Position numbers and translations under genes: made by a program. A DNA stretch of 64,000 nt from the NCBI RefSeq assembly GCF_015832195.1, contig NC_052030.1:11055439-11119438 (forward strand), written 5' to 3'. Positions 1 through 58,054 of the stretch are shown piece by piece. Every line of letters begins with the position of its first letter. Positions within the stretch are counted from its first letter, which is position 1. Origin of the DNA: Motacilla alba alba. Taxonomy: Eukaryota > Chordata > Aves > Passeriformes > Motacillidae. The notes under the pieces were generated by a model. It was not told the DNA's origin. It saw only the letters and a program-made list of their open reading frames with translations, and did not search any database.

Positions 1-2476
1 ACAAAAAGTGGAGATCTCTCTTGGAAGCTTTTTCCCCTCGCACCAGAGCGTTACTTGGAGTAAATTATTCACACCTCCACAACGTGATCTCCCTCGTTTT
101 GTTTAGGCCTTATTTACACTTGTGCTTTGCCCCAGTTACAGCCATTAGTTCCTGTTCAGCAGAGCTACAGCACAGGAGGACAGAAACACGATTTTCTTTG
201 TGCAGATTTACCCCACTTTCTGTTAATGACACCGTCCTGGCAGCGTAGGGATGTGGATCTGCTTCCACCCTCTCCTGTCTGATGCCAGAACTCTGGCATT
301 TTCTCCCATTGAGGCTGGGCTTTGTGCTTGAGTCAGTTGTAAAACAGCTCACCGAGGCTGTGTGGCTCAGAGAAGAGGGCTCCAGCCCTGGATCCGACAG
401 CCTGGATTCTGACTCCTGGTTTTTCCCTAGATTTGATGTGTGACAATGAGCAAATCGTGCTTTCTCCCAAGCATCTGTTTCCTCAGTTGTAAAATGGGAG
501 AATGACATAAGCTGATTATGTAGCCTTTGAGGTGGGTACGTGTGCTTGCTACTGTGGACAAAGGAAAAACAGTGTGAAATAAAAGTTGGATAACTGAGTG
601 GGTTTTAAATGTTCTAGTTAAGATATTTTCTAATCCTGTTTATTTTTCTAAGAGAAGCATGGGGGTGTATTAGCACAGAGCAGAGAGGAGGAGCTGCTTT
701 GGAGTGCTGATGCCACCACCTCAGCACACAAAATAATCTGTGAGGCTTTTTTGGAGGGTTGCAGGGAGGAAGTTACCCTGCCCTGTGGATAGAGCTGGAT
801 TTAGCTGCACCCTGCCTTGCTGATAGCTGGTGTTTTCTGTGGCTGCCATCTTTTCACGGGCATTTCAGCTTAAACTTGCCTTTCAGGAGTCATTTTATGG
901 CCATTTTGGTTTTGAGGAAAAATGCGAGCCTGTCTGAAGGAGTAGACTGGATGGAGATGAGATGCTGGGTTTTTGCAGACCCTGTAGCAGCAGCACACTT
1001 GCCCTGGGAAGTGTGAGGTGACCACCTGGCATCTCTGGGGCAGTAGCACACAGAGCTGAGCTGGCCTTGCAGGGCTCTTCTTGGGAACTGCAGAGCTGAG
1101 CAGCCAGGCAGGCTGAGCAAGCTGCCCTCAGACACTGCCACTGCCTGTGGCATCTCTGACCAGTGTTTGTGACAAGATGGTGCAGGCTGGGCACAGACAA
1201 GGAGTGTCTCTGTGACCAGGAGGAATTCTCCAGCTTGGAACTGGGCTCCAGCATTTGTTTTGAACCTCACTGTTAAACAACCGGATGCTGAGCTTTCTCA
1301 TTAATGTCCATTTAATCCTTCCTTAAGCATGGTTCACATTGTCCTAATCCAAAGCTACTGCACTGCAAAGCATGGAAGCTGTGAAAGGAACTTTTCGTTA
1401 ATTGTTCTCTCACTTTTTCTGTGTGACTTCTGTTTCCTTCGCAGTGTGTTTTTGTTTGCAGCTTGATCTCGTACCCATTTCAGCCAGCAATAAAATTCAC
1501 ATTGATTTAACTGGGTGTTGCCAGTGTTAACTGTATTTTCCACTGAAATTCCTGCTGTTGCTAGCCTGCATTCAATGTTGTTCACTTACTAAGGGAAATT
1601 GTGTCTAATAAATAAGAAAAGATGTGTGCTTGAGGGAACCATGGCCACTGGTTTCCTACATTGCTTTCACTGCTTGATTGCAGGGAGTTGGGTAACAATT
1701 GGGGCTCTTAGGGAGAAATTAAGATTAATAGTTCTTTAGACTCAGAAACTTGCCTTTAAATTTTCCTGAGAAGTACCTAAAATGTATTGGGAATGGCATT
1801 AAGAAAACCAGTAGCACGTAGCTGTGACAGTCCCTGTGTTTCTCGGTGTGTTTTGTCTTGTTGTCATAAAATAAGCACAGTTGAAATCCCCTGTCTCAGA
1901 AGAGCAATGAGTATTCATGCACTAACAACTGGGGGTTCTTGTTTTATCAACAGTTTGTTGCTTGCAGAGAGGAAAAGTAGTGAGGAGTTGATTTTGTGCT
2001 GTGCAGGGTTCCTGGAAGAATGATGATGTACAGCATTTTAACGTGCTTTCTCCCATCATTTCCCCCTCCTCCTTCTGTGCTAACTCTCCTCTTAAAGCTG
2101 TAAAGCTGCCGAATCTGGTCTTTTTCGGATTTGTGGGAAAATTAATTGTGTGTGACTTAAGAGCTCTGCCTACTCCTAATTGAAGGCATAGAGGACTGAA
2201 GCTTTGAAGAAAGCATAATTTTTCCCTAAATGTTTCCCAGTCATTTGAACTGAGTAGATGTTAATGAAAACCAGCATTAAAAGAGACAAACAAGCGCCCC
2301 CCTCAAAGAAAAAAAAATTAAAAATCAGCTGAATAAAGCCCATTCCTGTCACATACTCACTAAACCATTCTCCAGTGCCCTTTGAAATAGGCAGCACCTG
2401 GCCCCAGTGGTACAGAAGTGCTTCAGCTGTGAGGTTACACTGGCTAAAAATTCAGCATTCTTTTTCTAACTTTCAG
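1..2476 (+). other. KDM2B: KDM2B intron (left-edge portion)
   Basis: This is intronic sequence before the first visible KDM2B exon. The acceptor at 2475-2476 is preceded by a pyrimidine tract (tttttctaactttcag). Short open frames on both strands have no recognisable domains. I see no repeat family or RNA gene here. Confidence 0.75.
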
Positions 2477-48202
<45,726 letters not shown>

Positions 48203-49110
48203 TTAAAGGACTCGTGTAAATACTGGGGCGAGGGGGGGAAGGGACTAAGAACACGTAGGGATTTTATTTTCAATTGGGAACTTGGAATATCAGAAAATGC
48301 CGCGATTGGATTTTACAACTCTTGTTGAGGAGAGAACAACGTGAAACTACCCATGTTAAGAATTTCAACTTGTGCCACTAATTCAGTCCACCTGGGATGA
48401 CCTGCACTGGCTCTTATGCAAATTCATAAGGCGACTGTTACCGATGATAATTGTTCACACCCTGGAAGACGACTGAGCTCCAAGAAATACTGTTATTTAA
48501 AGTACCACAGCATGTGCTTGGTAGTGTAAATTTGATTTCTGCTTTTCATTTCTTAAAACAAGAAAAAAAAAAAGTTGGTGTCATTTAAGTGGACCACGCA
48601 CTGCATTTCTGCCTTCTTAACACGTTTTGTTTTGTTACATCTTACATTATGCAGAACTATTTTTGTACAAAAATTGTTTAAAAATTATTTATGCAATGTT
48701 TGAATGCATTACCAGTGTTTCGGTTTTGATTGCCAATTTTTATCTTTACTTATGGTAGGCGAGAACTTAACCTATACTTCGTAGGCAGTATCTATCTACA
48801 AACGTGCCCAGGTCAGGAAAAGTAGGTTCATACTTTCAACTTAAAGCATGTTTTAATGGAAGTTTATATCCTGCTTTGTATACTTCAGAAGTGACATAAG
48901 CATGTTGTGGAAATAAGGTGTAAATTATAGTTGAAGTAAAACACTTTTATCTGTATAGAAATCACCTTTTTCTCAAAATTTTAAAAAAATTCCAATTTCA
49001 GCTTTTGCACATAGGAGGGTTTCACTCTGTAGCATGAGCTCTTGTACTCAATATAAAATTAATTTATACAGTGAGTCCAGCAGTAGAATAAATGGTCAAA
49101 CGTAGTCTCT
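48203..49110 (+). other. KDM2B: KDM2B 3' UTR
   Basis: AT-rich sequence follows the stop codon. It begins with a Pumilio-type element (TGTAAATA, 48,215-48,222) and ends after an AATAAA signal with a T/GT-rich downstream stretch. The end point is inferred from that signal. Confidence 0.8.
49087..49092 (+). terminator. KDM2B: KDM2B polyadenylation signal
   Basis: AATAAA followed about 15-50 bases later by tctctctttctttgaagtgt, a pyrimidine- and GT-rich downstream element. It is the only AATAAA hexamer noted in the AT-rich region after the stop. Confidence 0.75.
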
Positions 49111-49504
49111 CTTTCTTTGAAGTGTGAGTTGAGTTCTCATTTAAGGTTTATAACATGGTTATTTCCTGATTGTAAAATTCTGCATTCATAAGTGCCATTG
49201 TTGTACGGTGTTGTTTTCGTAGACCTTCCTGATGCAGTTTTACCTTTGTTGAATTTGTATAAACAATTGTACAAAAACAGGCGCTGGCTCTGCGCGTTTC
49301 TGTCGGGGCAGGGGGTGGCTGCAGGGAGCTCTGGCCCAGGGCTCCGAGCACTTTCCAGGGCATTGTTACAGCCAGGGATCTGCCCAGAGCAGGCTCCAGG
49401 AGCACGGACAGCTTGAGAACATTAAACCTGGAGCTGAGTAACCCCCGGCACTGCCAGGGCTGGGTAAGAAAAGAGACAGAGGCTGAGAGAGCCCATCACC
49501 CATC

Positions 49505-49510
49505 TTTATT
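49505..49510 (-). terminator. RNF34: RNF34 polyadenylation signal (distal)
   Basis: TTTATT on the plus strand reads AATAAA on the minus strand. It is followed by a GT/CT-rich stretch (gatgggtgatgggctctctc), a good downstream element. Confidence 0.65.
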
Positions 49511-50438
49511 GAGTTCGAGTGGCTAACGAGCAGCATGGAAATAACACCGAGGGCATGTCTGTCTTCATTAGCCTCCCCTCTGGACAGACTCCAGGAATTA
49601 AGTACCTTTAAAAAGTTACTTCTAAAAAATAAAGCCATTGAGAGGTTTGCTCCCTTCTGAAAAATACCCAGTAGAGCTTGGAGCTGTGTTTTGAGTGAGG
49701 AGGAGCTGCTTTCTCTCTTCCAAGCCAGTCACAAAAATGAGAGCAGGTGCCAGTGCAGCACAGTCCAGTTCTCAGGTCCTGCACCCTCAGCCAAGCACAG
49801 CCTTGGCTCTGGAACTTTGCTGCCACATGGGAAATCAAAGGAGAAACTGTACATTTTTTAACCAACTTTGCTTAAAGAATAACTGGACACACATGGTCCT
49901 TCCTCACCTCTTTGCCACCGTGAGCTTCACCGATCCCAGTCGTGGCCATGCTTGGGTCACATGGGTCCTGTTCTCGCCCCAGCACGAGCTCCTCTCGCTG
50001 CTCCCTTCCCCAGGTCACTGCTCACAGACATCCTCCAGGGCCCCTTACAATTCCTGCCCCAAGAGGACCTGGACCCCAGCTCACGGCACAAAGCTCAGCC
50101 TGCCCCTGGGCCGGGGGCTGGCAGCAGCACGGGGCCTCAGCAGCCCCTGGGAAGCTGCTTTGGGTGACCTGGCTTCGGCTGAAAGTCCGTGAACAGGAGA
50201 TTTCAAACAAAACCTGTCCCTGCTCCTGCCTCCCCTCCCCAGTTAAGGTTAGTAACGCCGTACATTCCACGTTAGCAGCGAGGAGCTGGCGCCCCTGGTC
50301 GGGATTCACAGTAACATCAGGCATCAGGCTGTCGGCACATGGAGTACAATCATCACAGAGTAATAGTTACAACAGGCATGAGTGGATTGAGGACCACGCT
50401 AACATGGTTTACTATAGTACCCCTTCTTAAAAAAATAG

Positions 50439-50444
50439 TTTATT
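50439..50444 (-). terminator. RNF34: RNF34 polyadenylation signal (proximal candidate)
   Basis: A second minus-strand AATAAA, followed by aactattttttt, which is U-rich. It could produce a UTR about 0.9 kb shorter. Confidence 0.45.
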
Positions 50445-51118
50445 CCTAAACTAAAAACCACTTCGGAACTGGTTTCTGGAGCCACCAGGCAGAGCCCGTG
50501 TGGCCCCTGAGCCCTGCAGAGTGATGGAGTGTTTTGCACACTGACAGAGAACAGCCAAGACAGCACACGTCTCATGACAGACATTCAGAGGGAGCAATCA
50601 GCGTAAAGCAAGATTGCTTAAGGGCTTCTGTGCGGGAACAGTTCATGGCAGTGCTTCCTAAGCTGTGTCCGACCCCGGCTCGGCGGCCAGGCTGTCGGAA
50701 CAGATACATTCTATCGTTAGGGAAAAGCTGAATAATCAACCGATATATTCATTGCTTCTAATGCACTAGACAACACCACGGGCTAACAGGCTCAAGCAGA
50801 GGTGTTTGCTGACCACTTGCCGAGTGCTGAATGCGTAAGGGCAGGTGAGATTCTTCAGAAGAGAGCAAGAACTGCTGTAAACAGTTTGACTCCAACCATC
50901 TGTGGGGCTGTAAGGTCAGTGGGGCAGCGCCTGGGCCTGCCCAGCCCTGCGCTGCAGGAGCTGCTTGAAAAACCTTTCACCGACTTCTACATCTTGACGT
51001 TGAAAAGGCCGAGTTTAACCAAAACGACAACGCTGCCGCGTGCCCCAGGGCCCAGCACTCCTGCCCACAGGAATCCTGCCCACAGGAATCCTGCCCGGGG
51101 CATGGGGGCAGGGCTGGG

Positions 51119-51306
51119 TTAGGATTTGAAGACGTGCACGGCCCGCACAACGTACTGTCGGCAGATGGGGCACTCGCTCATCCTCTTGCCGCACTTGGTG
51201 CAGGTGACCATGTGGCCGCACTCCAGCAGCACGCAGTCGATCACGGCGTCCATGCAGATGCGGCACAGGCTGTCGTCGTCCTCGTTCAGCTGCATCCTCT
51301 CCCCCT
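51119..51306 (-). CDS. RNF34: RNF34 exon 6: RING domain
   Basis: 188 nt including the TAA stop. It encodes [40 protein letters not shown] and [21 protein letters not shown] (split here). The C3HC4 RING ligands are complete: CRIC, C-G-H, C-x2-C and CPIC. The acceptor is tttgcag; the first two bases complete a Gln codon started in exon 5. Confidence 0.97.
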
Positions 51307-54300
51307 CTGCAAACCAACAGAGAGGGAGGTCACGGCTCTGGGCCCTGCAGAGCCAGGGCAGTTCCAGCCCAGCCATGCTCTGTCCCCTCACATGAACTTT
51401 TTTAACCCCCAGCTATGAATTAATCTATATTCCTCCAAAAATAAGCAAAGAAATAAGAACTAGGAAGCCCCTCAAGTGAACATCCAATATTTGGCTTCAT
51501 TCTTTAAACTCAAGGAACTGTTTTCAATTCCGAATGTAATGACTGCGAAATAACGTGGATTAAAATTCAGAGCATGTTGGTTTTCCGTGTCGGAGCTCAC
51601 TGTTTGGCAGAACACTTTCCTCAGAAGATTAAACACAATAATAATAAAGCAGACTAAGAAGCAGAAGCCTTAAGTAGGCCATAAAGGTGGCAGAAGTGAA
51701 CAAACCTGTCAAGTTTCACTGCATATAGTCACCATCCCCATCAAGAACTGAACATTCCACCAGATCATGGCAAAAAAAAAAAAAACCTGAAGTTTCCAGT
51801 TTTTTCCCAAGTTTTGTGTAAGAAAGAACTGGTCTGAGGACAAATTACACAAGTGAAAGACTCCAACTGCTGTGTGGAGCAGAGGGCAGAACAGCAGCCA
51901 CTGAGCTGCAGCCACAGAACAACCTTATGGAAGTGTGCACTGAGACCAAAGCACCTGGACTTGTCACTGTAGATTTCAATTCTGCACTAACAGACCCAAA
52001 GTGCCCTGATCTGCACAGCTACAGAGCAGCTCTGGCTAACGCCCTGTGAAACCCAGCAAAGCACAGGGAGGTGCCGAGTTGCAGCTCTCTGAGGAACCAG
52101 TTCTCAGTTGTGCAATTTTACCTTCACCGTGAAAGCTGAGCTCTCCAAGCTTTGGAAGAAAGTCTCAAAAATCCAGCACAACCCTGGAAAGCTTTGTTTA
52201 ATCACTACAGCCATGTTCAGCTACTCTAGGGGCACCCTGCATTGTTAAAACACATTTTCCAGGTGTTCCAGCAGAGCAGACAGAGGTCACGTACCAAGTT
52301 CTTCCACTGGCAGAACCAAACCAGAAACTGGAAACCAGAAACTCAGTAGTCTTAAGAAAGCAGAAATTAAGTATAAACCTACGTGTCTTGTGGTTCTCCT
52401 CGCTCTCTCTGTACAGCCTGCTCACTTTTTCCACAAGTTCCCATTTTTCACAGCATCCTGAGTAGTTGACAAAGTTGCAGGCGAGGATTTCCTTCAGCTG
52501 CCGAACGCTCATCCCTTCGATGTCCTCCAGGCTGGAGATGTCGGACAGGGAGGCCCTCGCTCTCTTCCTGCCCAGCCCCGGGGTCTGAAACACATCAGTT
52601 GTGTGGTTTTAACTGCCCTGCTTGCTTCAGAGCACGTGAAGCTGCAGCAGCTTGGCTAAAGTTTAATTCTTTTTGAAAGCCAGCGTGTGCACACAGTCAT
52701 TGCTAGACACAGCAAACTCTGGAAGAACCAGAGCAAGAGGCCAAATGCTGGCAGATATAGAACACTTTATGGTGTCACATGCCAAAAATTCTTTGGATAT
52801 CTCACCTGCTCTTCTGCACTTTCTTCTTCTTCATTATTCACAGACGTTTCAGTTTGTCCCTGTGTACAAAATGAAACTCATCAGGATAAAAACCCATGTT
52901 ATTCCCTTATAAAACACTTTCCTTCCTTCCAAGGTGATCTCAGGTGAGAATGAAATGACATTTTGAAGTTTCAATTGCTACTAATCATTCCAGGTTTAAG
53001 TCACTTCTGACATGAATTAAGAATCTTTGCTAATTATCTCCAGCTTTCAGGTGCAAGGTACAAAAGGCATTTTTCCTGCCCCTCCAAACTGTATCAATTG
53101 GTGTTTTATTTTAAATTAACATAACTATTAAAAATACATGTATATATAAAATAAATCAATGCTATTGCATAAAACATGTTAACCACTGTACCCGTGAAGG
53201 TGTTCCACTTCCTGTGCTCCCCCTCCTGCTGGCAAGCTCTCCTGGGTTTGACATGGATACAGAGGTGGAAAAGGGATGGGTGAAAAAGCCCGAGGTCTGT
53301 GACCGCGACGAGCGCAAGCTGCCAGCGTCCATGTCCTCCTCTGTCCCCAAGCCATGGTGGCACAGCACCAGGTCCACCAGGTCTTCCTTCTCCCTGCAGG
53401 TGTCCGTGGGGATGTTCCTGAGGATCAGGTACTGGCGCAGATCCTTCACTTTCAATCTCATTAGCTGAGGGCGCTGGAAGGCCGTTTCTTGCAGCAAGTG
53501 ACAAGTGGAACATCTTCTGAGATTCTCTTGTAGGACTGAACAAACCGAGCAGAAATCCTTTTTGCAGTCACAACACACGTGCTGAGGGGAAAGGAGGGAG
53601 CCGTTCAGCTCTGGCTCACAGGAAACAAACCCAGGCCCTGCTCTCTGCTTCTCCGGGCTACAGAATTTACTATTGGCTCTCCCACTGTCGGTTGTGACAG
53701 ACATGATTTTTAAGATTTAAACACAGACAGCTGCCCTGTCAGTTTTGCAAGTGTTCCAAGGGAGTCCCTCGGTTTTCTGGCACTACTGAAGCTGATTTGA
53801 GGTTTCAGTGAAAAATATTATGAATAAACAAATTAATAAAGTGCTCAAGTTGTAGTTTAGACAACAAACGAAACTAAAACCAATTTTATGGTCTGTTAAA
53901 ATACTTCTGAATGTACTGTCACTGCTCCTTTCATGTGTGTAAAACAACAGTAAAACCCCAAACCAGAGAACCTACTGCTTCCTCAACTGATTGCAAGAAG
54001 TCAAAGTAGGCTTCACACGTGATGAATCACATGGGAGGGAAATACTCCCAAAAGCACAGATGTCACTTCTGACGAGAGCTTTGTTCAAAGGACTCACAAT
54101 ACACAAAAGCTGGGATACACAAGACTGTCAGCTTCCAGCTGCTGTGAACAAACCCCAACTGCTCAAGGTTTCCAGGATTATTGTAAATTAATACTGGCTT
54201 CAGAAATGCTCCCACACAACGCTTCACTCAACAAAGCCTTGCCATGTGAACAGGACACAGAAGGGGAAAACAACACCCAAACTGAGGGAAGAGGCTTCAT

Positions 54301-57300
54301 CTCAAAGAGCTGCAGAGGATTAGGTCACTGAGGGGGCAAAATAACAATCCTGGACAGTTGTGATACACAGAAATAATAAAATAATCTCAGTTTTATTTAT
54401 CTGCATTAATTTTATTTATCTGCTTCCCAAAGAAGGAAGAGGCTGCTGGAACACAACAGCCTTGAGCAGAACTAAAGCTGATCAGGAAACAACCAGAAAT
54501 GCATGAGAAGTTCCAGAAAGAAACTCTCATACTGTATTGTGAGTTTTTAACTTTTCCATCACCCAGTTTGTTCACTCCAGTACTCAACCAGTATTTGGAG
54601 CCATCTTCAAAAGCAGATTTGCTTTACTGTTCAAGATCCCAAAGCTAACACGTTTATCTTACAAATCAGAGCCCATCAATTTCCAGGCCAGCGCAGATCC
54701 AAAGTGTCGCTGACTAATGAACATCAGACTGACTTACTAACTTCTCATCCTGGCTGACAATAATTTCTTGTGACCTCAGAATAAGGCACTTCCTTGCTCC
54801 CTGAGGCTTGGATCTGCCTCAGGATTCTGAGAAAAACGCTCATCTCCCAGTATGCCACAGAGGAGTTCAGAGCGGTAAAAATCCAGCGCAATAGGAAATA
54901 TACTCACTTTTTTCCTGGAAGATGAGAAGGCAACTCCACAGGCTTTGCAGACGATGTTGGTGCGGGCTGCAGCAGGAGCTGGGTATGCTGAGAAGCCGGT
55001 GCTTGGTGTAAACCTGAAGGGGCCAGCACCTCCCCCAAAGCCAGCCTGCTGGCCACGCACTGCTCCCGTGCCCATGACTTCATTCAGCAACCCGCAGCAG
55101 GAAGCCCACATGGAAGTAGCTCCCGCCTGAAAACATCACAGAGCAAAGGCAGAAGATCAGGATCTGGAAGCCCAGGTCAGATGGGAGCGGCTGCTGAGGA
55201 GCTGCTCCACTCCCTCCGTCACCGTCCCAGGAGCACGCGGTGCCAGCGGGACCCCGGCTGTGCCAGACCAGCTCCGCTCGCTGAAACCCACGGTGGGGAA
55301 GATTTGCCTCCAGAGGCCACGGCGGGCACGGGGAGCTCCCACTCGGCTCTCCTCCTCTGGAGAATTCCCCACAGAGAGAGGCAGGAGTCTGAGGAGTGAT
55401 GCAACAGCAGAGCCAAGGAGCAGCTGAGAGCCCACTGCAGGTGAGGGCAAACCCCAACGGGACACAAACAGCAACTCCCACCATGAATGCACAACTGTCC
55501 CTGCACGATCTGCTCCACAACTCACCCAGCTCTGCATGACTCACAACAAAACTCTCTCTAAAATCACATTCCTGGCTTTCAAACTCGAAAACCAACCCTC
55601 GGCAGAAGATAATTACAGCCTGGTTTCACCGAGAAGAAAACATTTTTCAAGATCTCCCTGAACCTCCTTGCTTTGTTGCCTTACAGAATGTCTAACAAAA
55701 GTTAAAATAAATCTAAATAAGTTTATTTTCTACTGATTGTATTTCAGTTTTAAGTCACATGAAAGAGTGGAAATTTTGAACACATAAACAAAGTGCTGCT
55801 TTTTATCCCTGGAAGCCTTAGGCACTTGATTCTCTATCCAAAGCTCATATTCTACTTAAAGGTGGAACTCGGACTCGAGTTGGGCAGGTCACAGTTTAAT
55901 CACTGTCAGGTGGCTCCCTGAGACCTGCTAGAAAAAACACAAGGGGCAAACAATCACATCAGGTTCTCCCTGAAAGGAAACTGAGGCGTACAACTTCCTT
56001 TAAGCACCACTATTTTTTCATACTTTTTTTCTTTAACAGCTGTCCCCTTTTTCACTCCAGGGCACCAAGACAGAAAATCATTGCTTTTGAGACTTTTAAA
56101 CCTTGCTGTAAAACCCCAACCAACCAGGACACAAACTTTAGCTCTGCAAGGTGGTGCTTTAATTCCTGGCGTAACCACACTAATTTCTGCACGAAGTTGC
56201 ACATTTGCCCTGATCTGAACACAATCCTCTTACATCGGTGGGAACTTCATGCCAGAACAACTGGGGACGGGCCAGTCTCCCTTCAAAGCACCGAGCACAA
56301 AAGGTAAGAACAGGAGCTTCAGTTACAACATCAAATACACATTCTAATGAAATCCTCTCATCTGTTCAATCCACTCATCGCTGTGGGCATTTCAACAGCA
56401 GCATTCATCCTGGTGAAGCGAGAACCCTCTGTGCCCCGGGCACCCCAGGAGATCTCCCTCAGCTTCCTCCAGGGGATGAAGTCCAGCAGCCCTTCCCTGA
56501 GCTGCAGGGAGCTCCCACAGCTCACTCCAGCCTGGAGCTCCCACCCAGCCTCAGACCAAAGCTTGTTTTATAGTTGTCCATTGCAAGCACTGTGGAAACG
56601 CATTAATATTCATTTTCCCTGGACAAAACATAATTATCCTGGTTTATTAGGTAAGAGCAATTAACTTTCCAGAAATACATCCTGAAAAGCAATGACAGTC
56701 CAGCAGAGCTCTGAGTTTAGAACTTGGAACTTCTGAAAAATACCTCCTCTCATCTTAAGGGAAAGCTGTAACACAGCCAGTCCTCTCATTCACCTCTTCT
56801 TCAAAACTGAGGAGCTAATTATGTACCTGAAACATTTTAAAGCAGCCACATACAAATAACAGAAAAATAAAATAACGAACCAAAAGGATCTGTCAAAATT
56901 CAACTTCCATTTTACACAACTATGGCCTGTTCAGGGGGTCACAGCAGCAGCAGGACACACAATGACTGAAAGGACACAAGACATTTGATAGCACAGCCCT
57001 GGCTGAGTTTAACACCTGCTTCTTGGACTTATTTTATTCCAGAGCCTGTAACAACTGTTCACACATCACTGTCAACACCAAACATATATATTTTTAGGAA
57101 CTTTTCACTGTCCATTTTGGACACACCGAAGTTGTTGGTATGAACAGAAAACCTCTTTATCTTGCTGCCAACCACTCACTTAAGGTGAAAGGCAGGGCTA
57201 CGTGGGCATTGTCTCCTTAGCCCACGTCACCTGCGGATTCCTTCTGCGCCCTCAGGTCATTAACTGATAATTGAATTACAGCGTCTAGACTCTCCATATT

Positions 57301-58054
57301 GCTCTGTAAAAGAAACGGCACCGTGCTGAAAAGCACCAACACAACACACAAATTAAACACGCCAAGACAAAATATCCCTTCCTTGAGAATGAATCAAAAC
57401 ATTCCTTGTTTCTGCACCAAAACCATCAGTCTCCACTCCTATGGACAAGCTGCCATCGGTATCGTCCCTATCCATACCTTAAGTGCATTTCATAGGAGCA
57501 AAATCCTGCGTTCCAGCTTCTCGGCTGTCGTTTTCAGCTTTAAGGCTGTTCAGTTACCCGACGAGGATTTCACCTGCTGCTCCTGACACACCTGTGCAAC
57601 CTGGGTGTGCTACCCAAGCGGCAGAACGACACGCGAGCGGTGGGAGGGATTTATTTTCCATCATTTTAACTGAAACTTCCTCTTTACCCCCACCTTTGGA
57701 CCAAGCAGAGCTTTTCCGGGACGGGCCAATAGCCCCGGGCGCGACGCGGCGCCTCAGGGGAGCGAGCGGGGCTCCGGGAGCCGCCGTGCCCCTCACAGGC
57801 CCGGCCGGGCCCTGCCCGGCTGCTGACTCAGCGCGGGGCCTCAGCTCGGCCCGCGGGCCCGGGCGCCCCTCACAGCGGGGCCGCGGCCTGAGGCGAGCCC
57901 GAGGGGCGGCGCGGCCCGGACATCCCGCCGGGCTCCCGGGCCCGTTACCCTCCCCGCTTCGCTCCCTCCTCCTTCGTCCCTTGCTCGCGGAGGGAGAGGC
58001 GCTTTCCCCGGCTGGCTGCAGCCCTCACAGTCGCGGACCCCCCCTCACCTTCAT
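51119..58054 (-). CDS. RNF34: RNF34 (CARP1) RING E3 ubiquitin ligase, complete
   Basis: Six coding exons on the minus strand: 58054-58049, 55126-54908, 53581-53192, 52859-52806, 52584-52383 and 51306-51119. All have AG/GT borders and joining phases, giving about 352 residues (human is about 372). Order: short N-terminus with [12 protein letters not shown] (adjacent Cys, likely lipidated), FYVE-like zinc finger, SAP-like segment ([20 protein letters not shown]), serine-rich and acidic linkers, a second SAP-like helix ([20 protein letters not shown]) and the C-terminal RING. Known family roles are ubiquitination of initiator caspases, p53-pathway proteins and other regulators near endosomal or plasma membranes. 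It is convergent with KDM2B and divergent from ANAPC5. RNF34 is preferred over its paralogue RFFL because of the N-terminus and the [19 protein letters not shown] end. Confidence 0.96.
51307..52382 (-). other. RNF34: RNF34 intron 5
   Basis: 1.08-kb intron with a gtaggt donor on the minus strand. AT-rich; no other feature recognised. Confidence 0.8.
52383..52584 (-). CDS. RNF34: RNF34 exon 5: second SAP-like segment
   Basis: 202 nt. It encodes [60 protein letters not shown] and SEENHKT plus one base. [25 protein letters not shown] is a strongly conserved RNF34 signature. The acceptor is tgtttcag and the donor gtaggt. Confidence 0.95.
52806..52859 (-). CDS. RNF34: RNF34 exon 4: 54-nt acidic micro-exon
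   Basis: 18 codons, phase 0 at both ends (gtacacag / gtgaga), encoding [18 protein letters not shown]. It corresponds in position and character to the acidic Asp/Glu stretch of mammalian RNF34, but is shorter and Glu-based. Being in phase and symmetric, it could be skipped without a frameshift. Confidence 0.82.
52860..53191 (-). other. RNF34: RNF34 intron 3
   Basis: 332-nt AT-rich intron between exons 3 and 4, with donor gtacag on the minus strand. Nothing else seen. Confidence 0.8.
53192..53581 (-). CDS. RNF34: RNF34 exon 3: FYVE-like finger end, SAP-like segment
   Basis: 390 nt (130 codons), phase 0. It encodes [80 protein letters not shown] and a serine-rich tail ([10 protein letters not shown] ... 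SGTPSR). The CCDC, CSVC and CSTC pairs complete the FYVE-like zinc finger begun in exon 2. The acceptor is tcccctcag. The gtacag donor is unusual but gives the correct frame to exon 4. Confidence 0.95.
53582..54907 (-). other. RNF34: RNF34 intron 2
   Basis: 1.3-kb AT-rich intron (minus donor gtgagt, acceptor cctcag). No repeat or gene recognised. Confidence 0.8.
54908..55126 (-). CDS. RNF34: RNF34 exon 2: N-terminus and start of FYVE-like finger
   Basis: 219 nt (73 codons), phase 0. It encodes [60 protein letters not shown] and [13 protein letters not shown] before gtgagt. It matches the RNF34 N-terminus residue by residue in [20 protein letters not shown]. The VCKAC pair is the first zinc ligand pair. 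The internal ATG (Met in SMW) could serve as an alternative start. Confidence 0.95.
55127..58048 (-). other. RNF34: RNF34 intron 1
   Basis: 2.9-kb intron from gtgagg just after the start codon pair to the exon 2 acceptor (tgttttcag). It runs from CpG-island sequence into AT-rich sequence. No repeat family was recognised with confidence. Confidence 0.8.

Larger units (their letters stand above)
49490..51118 (-). other. RNF34: RNF34 3' UTR
   Basis: Sequence between the RNF34 stop (minus TAA, 51,121-51,119) and the best minus-strand AATAAA at 49,510-49,505. It has no other coding signal. A short tandem caggaatcctgccca repeat lies at about 51,061-51,100. The extent is inferred; an earlier signal at 50,444-50,439 could give a shorter UTR. 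Confidence 0.65.
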
